DNA of 48,624 bases from Akkermansiaceae bacterium (GCA_026421245.1 JAPKDJ010000027.1:1-48624), one strand, 5' to 3'; counted from the first letter of the stretch, positions 18,311 to 27,970 are shown. Program-made: numbers and translations. The notes: a model not told the origin generated them from the sequence alone.

Positions 18311-19085
18311 AATTGCATTCATCTTTCTGGCCGTCCTCTTGTCATTTGCCAATGCGAACTGGCTGACAGCTCCCATACCCAACTCACCGCCCGCCAATCA
18401 ACTTCGTACCGATGGCAATGCCTGTGGTCCGGCATGCCTCCTTGATGCTTTTCGTTCAGGAGGAGAAAAGTGGCGAAAATCGATTGGTAGGATTGAAGGA
18501 GATTCCGACACGGCCAAAATTAAAAAAATCATCTACCAGTTTGGCAAACGAGGATCTCGCCTAGATCCGAAACGCGCCCGTTGGAACGGCCGCTACGGCG
18601 TCAGCGGAGCCGACCTTGCCGATATGGCCAATGAAATCGGCACCGAACGCTGGATGGGAACCGTGAAGCAGGAGATATTTTTTAAAACCTCCCGTGAGTC
18701 CGACCTCGCTCTCATCAAACGCACCCACAAACACCTCGCTGCGTCTCTCAAAAAGGGCCTTCCTCCGATTCTTCGGGCGAGACGAGTAGCCTGGCGTGCG
18801 CCCAAAGGTTCATCCACCAAAAGCTGGCTAGCCGTCAACAGGCACTATCTCGTTCTCACCGGCCTCCCCGCAAAGCTCCCTAAAAATGCCACTTCGTTTG
18901 CCGTAACCTATCATGACCCCTGGGGAGGAAAAAAATACCAGGGCTCTGTTCGAATTCCCGACACCCGCTCGGCCGGGATGGCCACTTTGATCGCAGACTT
19001 TCCAAAATCTACCACCGGAAAAAGTCTCATCAAAAAGGGAGAACCCACGTGCCTCTCACTTTCCTCCGCCATCGGACTCTTCTGA
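18300..19085 (+). CDS. Secreted C39-like cysteine peptidase-fold protein
   Basis: 261 residues, signal peptide at about 1-19 (IAFIFLAVLLSFANA). A papain-like or C39-like triad is visible: Cys42 in GNACGPACLL, His182 in NRHYLVLTGL and Asp206 in VTYHDPWGG. The order and the GxxCGPA context match the C39-like peptidase clan, but no bacteriocin-transporter domains exist, so this is a stand-alone secreted peptidase or a homologue of unknown substrate. The ATG is inside the 3' end of the subtilase gene in another frame, implying translational coupling. Confidence 0.7.
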   Translation: MVPKIAFIFLAVLLSFANANWLTAPIPNSPPANQLRTDGNACGPACLLDAFRSGGEKWRKSIGRIEGDSDTAKIKKIIYQFGKRGSRLDPKRARWNGRYGVSGADLADMANEIGTERWMGTVKQEIFFKTSRESDLALIKRTHKHLAASLKKGLPPILRARRVAWRAPKGSSTKSWLAVNRHYLVLTGLPAKLPKNATSFAVTYHDPWGGKKYQGSVRIPDTRSAGMATLIADFPKSTTGKSLIKKGEPTCLSLSSAIGLF

Positions 19086-19303
19086 TCCCCGTGCAAACGG
19101 TTTCTAAAAACCAAGCAGATCAGCACGCCGATAGATTCATTCATCAATTCGGATCGGAACCAAAGGAACGCCTGAACACATCAGAACAAGCGACTTCGAC
19201 ACCGGAACCGCTTCCCCCTCCTGACCACCTGTTCCCACAAAATTAATCGCGAAAAAAAGAAATCAGGGCCTTGGCTCGGCTCATCCGGAGCCATGCCTCA
19301 CGA

Positions 19304-20104
19304 TCAGCGGGAGAAAATCCAGCGACCTTTCACCTCACCCGGCACAAAGTGTTCTCCATTCAATTCAATTTCTCTGGCTGTCAGTTTGTTCTCATTGAGA
19401 TCAACCGCCCAAGAACGACTCCCTTTCATAAAGGAACCGGTATTGATCATCACTTTCCCCTCTCGCTCCCAAATCCCGGCCTGATGAAAATGACCACAAA
19501 CCAAGACCTTCGCCCCTTCTCCCGAATGCTCCAAAAAACTCAACCCCTGCGTCCCCATCCCTCGCCAAACCCGAAGCATCTCTAAGGTCCGGCTCGGCGG
19601 CCAGAACGCCGTCGCAAAAAAATTGAAGGGAGGAGGAAGTTTTGGCAACGGGATCACTTTCAGAACTAACGCGATCTCCTTTGCTCGATCCGCACAAGCC
19701 GCCGCCAAATGGTTCTGCGGCTCATACTTCTCAATGATCGCATTCACCTCAGCCCGATAATGACCAATCTCCCGCGACCACGGAGTGGCATTATCATAAA
19801 TCGCGTCACCATGAGTCACGAGAACCTCTCGATCCGCCAACCAGGTGACGCCCTCTCCTCCTTCTGGATCATGATTCCCCCTGAGCAAATCCACCGTAAC
19901 CCCCCGCATCCTAGCAAGTTCAAGCAATTCTTCGAACAGCTGTCTTGCCTCTTCCCGAGCCCGCCCGATTTTTCGCTGCTGCCAAACATCGCCCGCAAGC
20001 ACAAGGTGATCAACTCCATCGAGCACCGGCTCCAACATCACCGGATTCTTCAAACGAGACGCTGAATGGCCCAGATGGAGATCTGAGATGATTCGCGTTC
20101 TCAC
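19304..20104 (-). CDS. Calcineurin-like metallophosphoesterase
   Basis: 266 residues from GTG 20104, which overlaps the stop of the upstream methyltransferase gene (GTGA). Metal-binding motifs appear in order: [49 protein letters not shown]. This is the class III phosphoesterase layout used by UDP-diacylglucosamine hydrolases (LpxH, LpxG) and by phosphatases of other substrates. A central hydrophobic [14 protein letters not shown] could be a membrane-facing cap. As LpxI is encoded at 10.8 kb, a lipid A role would be redundant, so the substrate is open. Confidence 0.88.
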   Translation of the reverse strand: MRTRIISDLHLGHSASRLKNPVMLEPVLDGVDHLVLAGDVWQQRKIGRAREEARQLFEELLELARMRGVTVDLLRGNHDPEGGEGVTWLADREVLVTHGDAIYDNATPWSREIGHYRAEVNAIIEKYEPQNHLAAACADRAKEIALVLKVIPLPKLPPPFNFFATAFWPPSRTLEMLRVWRGMGTQGLSFLEHSGEGAKVLVCGHFHQAGIWEREGKVMINTGSFMKGSRSWAVDLNENKLTAREIELNGEHFVPGEVKGRWIFSR

Positions 20105-20670
20105 GGCTCTCGCTGTCTCACAGCTTCGTATAGACACACCCCCGCAGAGACGCTCACATTTAGGCAATCTACCGTGCCCTTCATTGGAAATTTGATCAAA
20201 AAATCGCATTCCTTCTCGGTGAGTTGTCTCATCCCTTCCCCCTCCCGCCCCATCACAATTGCCGTCGGCCCTTTGAAATCAGTCTCGTAAAGTGACTGCG
20301 TCGCCCGATCAGAAGTTCCCACAATCCAAATTCCCCGTTCCTTCAAATCCCGCATCGTCCGCGCCAGATTGGTCACCTTTACAAAAGGAACACTCTCCGA
20401 AGCCCCCACCGAAACCCGTCGCACCGTGTCGGTCAAGCCAACCGCCTTATCCTTTGGCGCGATCACGGCATCCACGCCCGCTCCATCCGCCGTTCTCAGA
20501 ATCGCACCCAAATTGTTCGGATCCTGCACACAGTCCAAAATCAGCAAAAGCGGTGCTTTCTTTCCCTCCAGAAGATCAACCAAATCCCCTTCACCCTTCG
20601 GCCTGGCTTCACGCTCACCCCGAGGCTTCGCATGCCGATTGTCCCGCGCTTCCCCTGCTCTTTTTCGCAT
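20101..20670 (-). CDS. SpoU/TrmH-family RNA 2'-O-methyltransferase
   Basis: 189 residues. The three SPOUT motifs are intact: [29 protein letters not shown] and [17 protein letters not shown]. It resembles the catalytic half of RlmB (23S rRNA Gm2251) but lacks RlmB's N-terminal L30e-like RNA-binding domain; a short basic tail of about 30 residues ([18 protein letters not shown]) replaces it. Target RNA cannot be told from sequence. Upstream in a two-gene minus-strand unit with the phosphoesterase. Confidence 0.9.
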   Translation of the reverse strand: MRKRAGEARDNRHAKPRGEREARPKGEGDLVDLLEGKKAPLLLILDCVQDPNNLGAILRTADGAGVDAVIAPKDKAVGLTDTVRRVSVGASESVPFVKVTNLARTMRDLKERGIWIVGTSDRATQSLYETDFKGPTAIVMGREGEGMRQLTEKECDFLIKFPMKGTVDCLNVSVSAGVCLYEAVRQREP

Positions 20671-20743
20671 GCTCTAATTCTTATGTCCGACATCTCAAAA
20701 TTCAAAGTTCATTTCCCTCTCGTCCTTGCTTACCTTCATTTTC

Positions 20744-22222
20744 ATGAAGTGGATCATCCCTTTCCTCGCAACCGCCGCCCTCGCCTCCTCCGAGCAAAAG
20801 AAGCCTAATATCGTCTTCATCCTCGCCGATGACCTCGGCTACGGAGAACTCGGCTGCTACGGACAGAAAAAAATCAAAACTCCCAATATCGACCGTCTTG
20901 CCAGCGAAGGGATCAAATTCACCCATCATTACACCGGAGCCCCAGTCTGCGCGCCCGCCCGGTGCGTCCTCCTTACCGGACGCCACCTCGGCAATGCCGA
21001 AATTCGCTCAAATGGAGACTCCAAAAACGGCCGCAAATTCCCCGGCCAATGGCCAATCACCGCCGGAGCAGTCACCCTCGCCGAAGCTCTCCAAAAAGGC
21101 GGCTACGTCAGCGGTGGCTTCGGCAAATGGGGCCTCGGACCAACCGATACCTCCGGTTCCCCCATCAAACAGGGATTCAATCGATTCTACGGCTATAACT
21201 GCCAGCGCAATGCTCACTCCTTCTTTCCGCCCTTCCTCGACGACAATGAGAAAATTGAGATCATCAACGAAAGCCCCATCCCAGGCCACCAGCGGAAAGC
21301 AGAGGGCGAAGTGAAAGCCGATGACTATCGTGATCAGACTTACGCTCCTGATCGCATCCTTGAAGAAGCTCTCGAATTCCTCGACGAAAACAAAGAAAAG
21401 CCCTTTTTCCTCTACCTTCCCTTCGTCGAGCCCCACGTCGCCATGCATCCGCCCCAGGAGTGGATCGACCGCTACCCGAAAGAGTGGGACGATAAAAAAG
21501 GGCCTTATCGAGGTCAAAACGGCTACCTGCCCCACCCGCGACCCCGTGCTGGCTACGCTGCCATGATTTCCGATCTCGACGAGCACGTCGGCACCATCCT
21601 CGAACGCCTCAAAAAGCATGGTCTCGAAGAGAACACCATCGTGGTCTTCACCTCTGATAACGGAACGACCCATCCCGGCCGCGATCCCAAATTCCACATC
21701 GGTGGGGTCGATGCTCCCTTCTTCAACTCCACGGCCGGTCTCCGGGGCTGGAAAGGCTCCGTCAACGAGGGCGGCATCCGCGTCCCCGCCATCGTTCGCT
21801 GGCCCGGAAAAATCAAGCCCGGCTCCAGCACCTCGGCACCGTCCTACTTCCCCGATTGGTTCCCCACCTTCTGCGCCATCGCCAAAACCGCCGCTCCCAA
21901 GGGGCTCGACGGAACCGACCTCACTCCCGCTCTCACCAAAGGCACCTTCAAACGAACCAAACCCATGATCTGGGAATTCCATGGCTACAGCGGACAACTC
22001 GCCGTCATCGACTTCCCCTGGAAGGCCGTCCGCCAGAAGGCCAAGACCAAAAAACCCGGCGATTGGCAACTCTACAACCTTGAAAAGGATGCCGCCGAAG
22101 CCAACGACCTTGCCGCCAAACACCCCAAGATCGTCAACCGCCTCGAAAAGGTCTTCAAAAACGACCGCACCAAAAGCGAACGTAATAAGCTTCCGCTCTA
22201 CGATCTCGTGAAACAAAAATAG
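20744..22222 (+). CDS. Exported type I sulfatase
   Basis: 492 residues from ATG 20744, which opens a signal peptide (MKWIIPFLATAALASSEQ); the frame is open 18 nt further up from a TTG. Metal and active-site motifs: NIVFILADDLGYGELG, and CAPARCVLLTGR with Cys69 the residue converted to formylglycine, the CxPxR-type signature with Ala for Ser/Cys at position 3. FTSDNGTTHPG and AGLRGWKGSVNEGGIRVP follow. It would desulfate carbohydrate polymers in the periplasm, needing a formylglycine-generating enzyme not seen here. The cytochrome, amidohydrolase and DUF1552 genes follow on the same strand. Confidence 0.95.
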   Translation: MKWIIPFLATAALASSEQKKPNIVFILADDLGYGELGCYGQKKIKTPNIDRLASEGIKFTHHYTGAPVCAPARCVLLTGRHLGNAEIRSNGDSKNGRKFPGQWPITAGAVTLAEALQKGGYVSGGFGKWGLGPTDTSGSPIKQGFNRFYGYNCQRNAHSFFPPFLDDNEKIEIINESPIPGHQRKAEGEVKADDYRDQTYAPDRILEEALEFLDENKEKPFFLYLPFVEPHVAMHPPQEWIDRYPKEWDDKKGPYRGQNGYLPHPRPRAGYAAMISDLDEHVGTILERLKKHGLEENTIVVFTSDNGTTHPGRDPKFHIGGVDAPFFNSTAGLRGWKGSVNEGGIRVPAIVRWPGKIKPGSSTSAPSYFPDWFPTFCAIAKTAAPKGLDGTDLTPALTKGTFKRTKPMIWEFHGYSGQLAVIDFPWKAVRQKAKTKKPGDWQLYNLEKDAAEANDLAAKHPKIVNRLEKVFKNDRTKSERNKLPLYDLVKQK

Positions 22223-22242
22223 GCCACTTCCGTAATGGAAGC

Positions 22243-24495
22243 ATGCGCCTTTGGATTTTTCTTAGCCTCTTAACCATCCTTCCCGCAAGCGGGAAGGATG
22301 GAGCGGAGATCTACACCCAACACTGTGCCTCCTGTCACGGAGACCAGGGTCAGGGCGTAGCCAATGAATACGACGAAGCCCTCGTCGGGAAAAAAACCAT
22401 CGCCTCGTTGGCGAAATACATCCACCGCACCATGCCGGAGGATGACGAAGATGCTGTCATTGACGAGGATGCTCTCCACGTTGCCGAATACATCCACGCC
22501 GCATTTTACTCGCCAGAAGCCCAAGCCAAAATCAAGCCGGTCCGAAAGGACCTCCTCCGCCGCACGCAGCACCAACACCGGCGCGCCATCACCGACATCG
22601 TGCAGTCATTTAGAGGTCGCGCCTCGATGGGAGGAGAAAACGGTCTTCGGGGTCATTATTTCAACAAGGAGAAGATGGATAATCGTAAGAAGGAGTTGCT
22701 CAAGAGGGTCGACCCCACCATCGATTTTGACATTCACAATGATCACGGCGTTGAAGGTCTCAACCCGAAAGCCCATGCCATCTATTGGGCAGGCTCAATT
22801 CTTCCCCCTGAAACCGGGACCTACCAGTTCCGGATCAACACCCCTAACGGGGTCCGCGTCTACATAAACGAACCAAATCAACAGAACGACGCTTTCATCG
22901 ACGCCTGGGTCTCCTCCGGAAACAAAATGCGGTCGATCGAAGCGCCCCTCTTCCTCCTCGGGGGACACGCTGTCCCCATCGCGATCGACTTTGTCTGTTA
23001 CAAGGAAGAAAAGTCCTCCCTCTCCCTCGACTGGAAACCTCCCCACGGAACTTGGGAGCCCGTTCCCTCCCGCGTCCTTTTCGTCGACAGCTCAAGTGAG
23101 GCCGCTCTTATTTCAACCCCCTTCCCAGCCGATGATGCCTCGCTCGGCTACGAACGCGGTTCCTCAATTTCCAAAGCCTGGAAGGAAGCCATCACCAATG
23201 CCGCCATTGAAGCAACCGGCCTGATTTTTGATGACATTGATGAACTTGCTCGCACCAAATCTGACCAGCCGGACCGAGGTGAGAAACTCAAAAACTTCTG
23301 CTTTGACTTCGCCTACCGAGCCTTTTCCAGACCCCCCACCGGGGCCCAGCGCAAAACTTACATCGACAACGTTTTTGCCACTGCTGGTGATGACTATGAG
23401 ACCGCAACCAAGCGCTCTCTCATGCTCATTCTCACCTCTCCCTATTTCCTTTATCCATCGTTAAACCGAAACGAAAATGGCGAGCCCGACAACTTCACAA
23501 CCGCCTCCCATTTCGCGCTGACCATTTGGGATTCCGTCCCCGATCAAAAACTTATGGATTCCGTATCCAAAGAGCACATCACCACCCCCAAACAAATCGA
23601 AGATCGCCTTTGGAACATGATGGGAGACCCGCGTGCAAAGACCAAACTCCACAGCTTTTTCCACCACTGGCTAAACCTCTCCGAAAAAGAAGACCTCGAC
23701 AAGGATCCCAAGCTTTTCCCCGGATTCGATAAAAAAATCATCGCCGACCTCCGGACTTCTCTTGATCTCTTCATCGACGGTGTTGTCTGGTCCGAGCAGT
23801 CCGACTACCGCAGCCTCTTCACCGAGGACAGGATCTACCTCAACCCGCGTCTCGCCGAGTTCTACGGCGCTCCAAGACCCCAAACGAACTCCTTCGAACT
23901 CCTCCCCACTCCTGACAAAAAGCGGGCCGGACTCTTCACCCACCCCTACGTTCTCACCGCCTTTTCCTACCACAAACAAACCTCCCCCATCCATCGCGGT
24001 GTCTATCTCAGCCGTAACGTCCTCGGGCGCTTCCTCAAGCCCCCGCCCAATGCCATTGAATTCAAGGACGCCGACTTTAAGCCCGACCTCACGATGCGCG
24101 AAAAAGTCACCGACCTCACGAAGGATGAAAACTGCATGGCCTGCCATTCCATCATCAACCCCGTTGGCTTCAGCCTGGAGAACTTCGATGCCATCGGCCG
24201 CTTCCGGACTCACGAAAAAAACAAGCCCATCAATACGGTCAGCGACTACTCCACCGCCGAGGACGAGACCGTTAAAATTACGGGCCCTTCCGACCTCGCC
24301 AAACTGGCCGTCGAATCAAAGGGGGCACACCGCGCCTTCTTAAAACACCTTTTCCATCATCTCATCCAGCAATCCATCAACACCTATGGCTTAGGAAAAA
24401 TGAATCACCTTCACGAAGTTTTCAAAAACACCAATTTCCATATTCAGAGCATCATGGTGACGATGGTGAAGGAAACGATTCCAGCAAAAGACTGA
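22243..24495 (+). CDS. DUF1592/DUF1588 protein with N-terminal cytochrome c and PA14-like domains
   Basis: 750 residues. A short signal peptide (about 1-17) is followed by cytochrome c haem site Cys28-Cys31-His32 (CASCHGDQGQG). A PA14-like domain spans about 130-280 (LRGHYFNKEKMD, PETGTYQFRINTPNGVR). Then come DUF1592 and DUF1588 blocks and a second haem motif, Cys631-Cys634-His635 (ENCMACHSIINPVGFSLENF), and a DUF1585-like end. This PVC family is coupled to DUF1552 proteins and is suspected to transfer electrons in polymer oxidation. A 28-nt palindrome lies in the signal-peptide codons. Confidence 0.92.
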   Translation: MRLWIFLSLLTILPASGKDGAEIYTQHCASCHGDQGQGVANEYDEALVGKKTIASLAKYIHRTMPEDDEDAVIDEDALHVAEYIHAAFYSPEAQAKIKPVRKDLLRRTQHQHRRAITDIVQSFRGRASMGGENGLRGHYFNKEKMDNRKKELLKRVDPTIDFDIHNDHGVEGLNPKAHAIYWAGSILPPETGTYQFRINTPNGVRVYINEPNQQNDAFIDAWVSSGNKMRSIEAPLFLLGGHAVPIAIDFVCYKEEKSSLSLDWKPPHGTWEPVPSRVLFVDSSSEAALISTPFPADDASLGYERGSSISKAWKEAITNAAIEATGLIFDDIDELARTKSDQPDRGEKLKNFCFDFAYRAFSRPPTGAQRKTYIDNVFATAGDDYETATKRSLMLILTSPYFLYPSLNRNENGEPDNFTTASHFALTIWDSVPDQKLMDSVSKEHITTPKQIEDRLWNMMGDPRAKTKLHSFFHHWLNLSEKEDLDKDPKLFPGFDKKIIADLRTSLDLFIDGVVWSEQSDYRSLFTEDRIYLNPRLAEFYGAPRPQTNSFELLPTPDKKRAGLFTHPYVLTAFSYHKQTSPIHRGVYLSRNVLGRFLKPPPNAIEFKDADFKPDLTMREKVTDLTKDENCMACHSIINPVGFSLENFDAIGRFRTHEKNKPINTVSDYSTAEDETVKITGPSDLAKLAVESKGAHRAFLKHLFHHLIQQSINTYGLGKMNHLHEVFKNTNFHIQSIMVTMVKETIPAKD
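22274..22301. repeat. 28-nt near-perfect palindrome in the signal-peptide codons
   Basis: Arms CCATCCTTCCCGC (22274-22286) and GCGGGAAGGATGG (22289-22301) are perfect reverse complements separated by AA; 13 bp pairing, with a loop of two nominal bases. It begins 31 nt after the ATG. Confidence 0.9.
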
Positions 24496-24562
24496 GCGTG
24501 GTGCAAACACTTGATTCCCGGTCCCGGCTTGTGTCGTGAAAAGGAATCCGCATCATCAAGAG

Positions 24563-25522
24563 ATGCACATGGAATCATCTCCGGAGGTTGGCTTGGTCTT
24601 GGACGATCTCTACACCAAGCACCTCACCGGGCAACATCCGGAGCACTTTGCCCGCTACCAGGCCGTCACCGCGATGTTTCAAGAATCCGGTCTGGAAGCT
24701 GGAATGAAGACCATCAAATCGCGCCCTGCCAGAATTGATGAGTTAAACATGGTCCACGATGGCTCATACGTGTCCCTGGCGGAGAAAGAGATTCTCTCCG
24801 GTGTCGAGCAACTCTCTACAGGCGATACCGCGGTTTGCCCCGACAGTTGGATGGTTGCCACACACGCTGCGGGTGCGGTCTGTGCCGCTGCCGATGAAGT
24901 CTTTTCCGAAGACGCCAACAGCGTCAAACGAGCTTTCTGCGCCGTTCGGCCTCCGGGGCATCACGCCACCCCCAACCGGGGGATGGGATTCTGCGTTTTC
25001 AACAATATCGCAATCGGAGCCCGATATGCTCAGCAGAAATTCGGAATTGGAAAAGTCGCCATCCTCGATTGGGACGTTCACCATGGCAACGGAACCCAAG
25101 ACATCTTCTATGACGATGAAACGGTTCTTTTTTGCAGCACCCACCAATCACCATGGTTTCCCGGCACCGGATTCGAGGATGAATTGGGAACCGGAAAGGG
25201 CCGAGGCTATACCTTGAACGCCCCCCTTCCAGCAGGATCGGAAATGAGCCAAATCGGCGGCCACATTGACGACCGTTTCGTGTCTGCAATGAGGAAATTC
25301 AAACCGGAACTCGTGATGATTTCCGCAGGCTTCGATTCCCGCCTAGGTGATCCCTTGGGACAGTTTCGTTTGCTTGATCAAGACTACACAACTCTCACTC
25401 GGTGGATGCGGCGAATCGCCGATGAGTTCGCCGACGGGCGCCTTATTTCAGTTCTCGAAGGGGGCTACTCTCTTCAGGGATTATCGGCCGGAGTCGAAGC
25501 CCATGTCAGGGCCTTAGAATAA
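24563..25522 (+). CDS. Histone deacetylase-family amidohydrolase
   Basis: About 319 residues from ATG 24563 (a GTG at 24536 would add 9 residues; neither start has a clear SD). Family motifs are complete: FCAVRPPGHHATPNRGMGFC, AIGARYAQ, ILDWDVHHGNGTQDIFY, ISAGFDSRLGDPLG and VLEGGYSLQG. The metal ligands Asp-His and Asp are in WDVHHG and GFDS. Bacterial members deacetylate acetylpolyamines or acetylated small amines. It lacks a signal peptide, so it acts in the cytoplasm, unlike its exported neighbours. The gene sits between two genes that are normally adjacent. Confidence 0.92.
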   Translation: MHMESSPEVGLVLDDLYTKHLTGQHPEHFARYQAVTAMFQESGLEAGMKTIKSRPARIDELNMVHDGSYVSLAEKEILSGVEQLSTGDTAVCPDSWMVATHAAGAVCAAADEVFSEDANSVKRAFCAVRPPGHHATPNRGMGFCVFNNIAIGARYAQQKFGIGKVAILDWDVHHGNGTQDIFYDDETVLFCSTHQSPWFPGTGFEDELGTGKGRGYTLNAPLPAGSEMSQIGGHIDDRFVSAMRKFKPELVMISAGFDSRLGDPLGQFRLLDQDYTTLTRWMRRIADEFADGRLISVLEGGYSLQGLSAGVEAHVRALE

Positions 25523-25591
25523 ACCGGAAATATCATTTTGCGTGTAGATTTCCAGTGGCACGACCGTATAACAAAGAGATCTCTTTTCGTC

Positions 25592-26899
25592 ATGACTTCC
25601 AGACGCCAATTCCTTCGCGACCTCGGCATTACCGCCGGAGCCCTTCCCTTCGTCTCCGGCCTGCCTTCGTTTGCCGCCACCAATGTCGGTGGAATCAAAA
25701 AGCGGCTCATCTTCATGTTCTCGCCGAATGGCACTGTCCCGGCAAAGTTTTGGCCGTCGCAGGATGGAACCCTCGCTAGTTCTGCCATTCTTGCGCCACT
25801 CGCACCCTTTCAAAAACAGGTCACCGTTCTTAAGGGGATTTCAAACCTCGTCGGTGGCGATGGCGACCGACACATGCGCGGAATGTCATGCCTCCTCACC
25901 GGAGCCCGCCTTCATCCCGGAAACATTCAGGGTGGTTCCGACAGCCCCGCCGGATGGGCCTCAGGTATCTCCATCGATCAGGAGGTCAAAAACTTCCTCC
26001 AAAAAAACAAAGAGACCCGTACCCGCTTTGGATCGCTCGAAATTGGGGTCGCGGTCCCGGATCGAGCTGATCCCTGGACCCGCATGTGCTATGCTGGCTC
26101 CAACCAGCCGCTGGCACCACTCGACGATCCCTACCAGATGCTCAATAAACTCTACGGGCAGTCCAAAGACCGGGAAACCTACGCTTCGATACTCGAGACC
26201 CTTGGCTCAGATCTCAAACAGGTTTCCCAAAAGCTTTCCTCTGAGGATCGTGCGCTTCTGGAACAGCACATGACTCTGGTTCGTGAAATGGAGCGCGAAA
26301 TGGCCGACGCCGCGCAGACTGGTGAACTCGCCCACCCGGAGCCTGAGCTCGATCCCAACATTGAACTCGTCAACGATAACACGCCCCAGCTGGCTCGCAT
26401 GCAGATTGACCTCCTCGTCAACGCCATGGCAAACGATATGACCCGGATTGGCTCACTTCAGTTCATGCGCTCGGTCGGACAGGCCCGCATGCGCTGGCTC
26501 GACATCAACGAAGGACACCATTCCTTAAGCCACGAGCCGGACAAAAACGAAGGGGCCCAGGAGAAACTCGAAAAAATCAACATCTGGTTCGCTCAGCAAC
26601 TCGCCTACCTCGCCAAAAAGCTCAAAGAGACCCCCGAAACCGGTCAGAACGGTAACATGCTCGACCACACCACCATCGTCTGGGTGAACGAACTCGGGAA
26701 AGGCAACACCCACACTCTGGATGACCTTCCCATCGTCATGGTGGGCGGAGAAGCCACCAGGACCCCTGGCTTCCACGACGTCGGAAACAAGATCCCCCAC
26801 AACCGCCTTCTCATGACCCTAGCCCACTCAATGGGCCACCGAATTCAGACCTTCGGAGAAAAGAAGTGGTCACACGAAGGCCCGCTTAAGTGGTCTTAA
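25592..26899 (+). CDS. DUF1552 Tat-exported protein
   Basis: 435 residues from ATG 25592; the longer frame from TTG 25538 is not used because the twin-arginine signal SRRQFLRDLGITAGALPF starts just after this ATG. The body has DUF1552 features: LIFMFSPNGTVPAKFWPS, DRHMRGMSCLLTGARLHPG, SISIDQEVKNFLQ-like GISIDQEVKNFLQ, and a C-terminal WVNELGKGNTHTLDDLPIV block. DUF1552 proteins are alkaline-phosphatase-superfamily-like exported proteins that travel with DUF1592/DUF1588 cytochromes. Its 3' end overlaps the converging lgt gene by 14 bp. Confidence 0.93.
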   Translation: MTSRRQFLRDLGITAGALPFVSGLPSFAATNVGGIKKRLIFMFSPNGTVPAKFWPSQDGTLASSAILAPLAPFQKQVTVLKGISNLVGGDGDRHMRGMSCLLTGARLHPGNIQGGSDSPAGWASGISIDQEVKNFLQKNKETRTRFGSLEIGVAVPDRADPWTRMCYAGSNQPLAPLDDPYQMLNKLYGQSKDRETYASILETLGSDLKQVSQKLSSEDRALLEQHMTLVREMEREMADAAQTGELAHPEPELDPNIELVNDNTPQLARMQIDLLVNAMANDMTRIGSLQFMRSVGQARMRWLDINEGHHSLSHEPDKNEGAQEKLEKINIWFAQQLAYLAKKLKETPETGQNGNMLDHTTIVWVNELGKGNTHTLDDLPIVMVGGEATRTPGFHDVGNKIPHNRLLMTLAHSMGHRIQTFGEKKWSHEGPLKWS

Positions 26900-27914
26900 G
26901 GCCCTTCTTCGACTTCCAGGCATAGATCAGGAAACCAATCCCGATCGCGATCATGAAGAAGGAATAAAACTGTCCCTTGGTCACCCCAAGGACGGAATCG
27001 GAATCAGGCTCGCGCACGTTTTCCACCCCGATCCGGAAGATGGCATAAAGAATAAAAAACACGCCGGAGATGACACCATGCCATAACTTTGGAAAGCTCA
27101 CCCGAAGGGCATAGAGCACGAGGAAGATAAACAGACCTTCCAATACCCCCTCATAGAGCTGTGAGGGATGTCTGGCAGGAGTGTGATCCGCCAAGGCTTG
27201 CAAAACCTCCGGATTCTCGCGGGCCAGTGGTTCGAGCTGGGTTTCAAACACTCTTCTGGGCAGAGCAAAATAACCATCGAGCTGTGCATAGGGCTCAAGA
27301 ATAGGCCCCACCTTCTCGGGGTCAGCCACGGCGGCCTGCCGCAGTGCCGCCTGAAGATTCTCTCCGTCCCCTTCATAGAGGGACTTCGGAAACTTAACCG
27401 CCCACCATTTGTTCCCATCAGTCACTGTTCCGTATAGCTCCCCGTTGATGAAGTTGGCAATCCTCCCAAAACACACCCCAAGAGGCGCGACAATCGCAAA
27501 TCCGTCACCCACTCCGGGCCAGGAGAGTTTGTGCCTCCAAGCATAGAACAACGTGAAAAACATGATCCCCAGAATCCCGCCATGCGAGGCCATTCCCCCA
27601 TCCCAAACTGCGATGATCGTGAGCGGATTACTTAAAATCTCGCCCACCCCATCGCGAGGAATCATGTAAAATAACACGTATCCAATCCGGCCTCCTAAAA
27701 ACACCCCGAAGATCGCAGTGTATGTCACCACATCTCCCACCTTCTCCTCTGCCACCATCCAGAGATCCCGGCGCGCCAATCTCAGCAAAATATAGTAAGC
27801 CGCCATGAAGCCCAGAACATAAGAAAGCCCATACCAGCGGAGCTTGATCTTCTCGCTAATCGAAAAGATCACGGGATCGAAATCGTGGACGAAGGTTGCT
27901 AAAACATCAAGCAC
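26886..27914 (-). CDS. lgt: Prolipoprotein diacylglyceryl transferase Lgt
   Basis: 342 residues, longer than the typical 260-300. Several membrane helices and the signature GRIANFINGELYG identify Lgt, which adds diacylglycerol to lipobox cysteines. The conserved RHPSQLYEG motif is present but is separated from the signature by a large polar segment (about 155-230, with GDGENLQAALRQAAVAD and LPRRVFETQLEPLAREN) that is much shorter in E. coli. The lipoprotein at 48213 is a likely substrate. Downstream of the candidate selenoprotein gene by 56 nt on the same strand. Confidence 0.94.
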   Translation of the reverse strand: MLDVLATFVHDFDPVIFSISEKIKLRWYGLSYVLGFMAAYYILLRLARRDLWMVAEEKVGDVVTYTAIFGVFLGGRIGYVLFYMIPRDGVGEILSNPLTIIAVWDGGMASHGGILGIMFFTLFYAWRHKLSWPGVGDGFAIVAPLGVCFGRIANFINGELYGTVTDGNKWWAVKFPKSLYEGDGENLQAALRQAAVADPEKVGPILEPYAQLDGYFALPRRVFETQLEPLARENPEVLQALADHTPARHPSQLYEGVLEGLFIFLVLYALRVSFPKLWHGVISGVFFILYAIFRIGVENVREPDSDSVLGVTKGQFYSFFMIAIGIGFLIYAWKSKKGLKTT

Positions 27915-27970
27915 GGGAAGATTTCATACCATCTACTGAAATTCCGCAAGCGAGCAAACTCACCAACCCA

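Noticed and set aside
21008-22216. 402-codon minus frame across the sulfatase
   Set aside because: Composition shadow of a C-ending coding strand; the plus frame has all sulfatase motifs.
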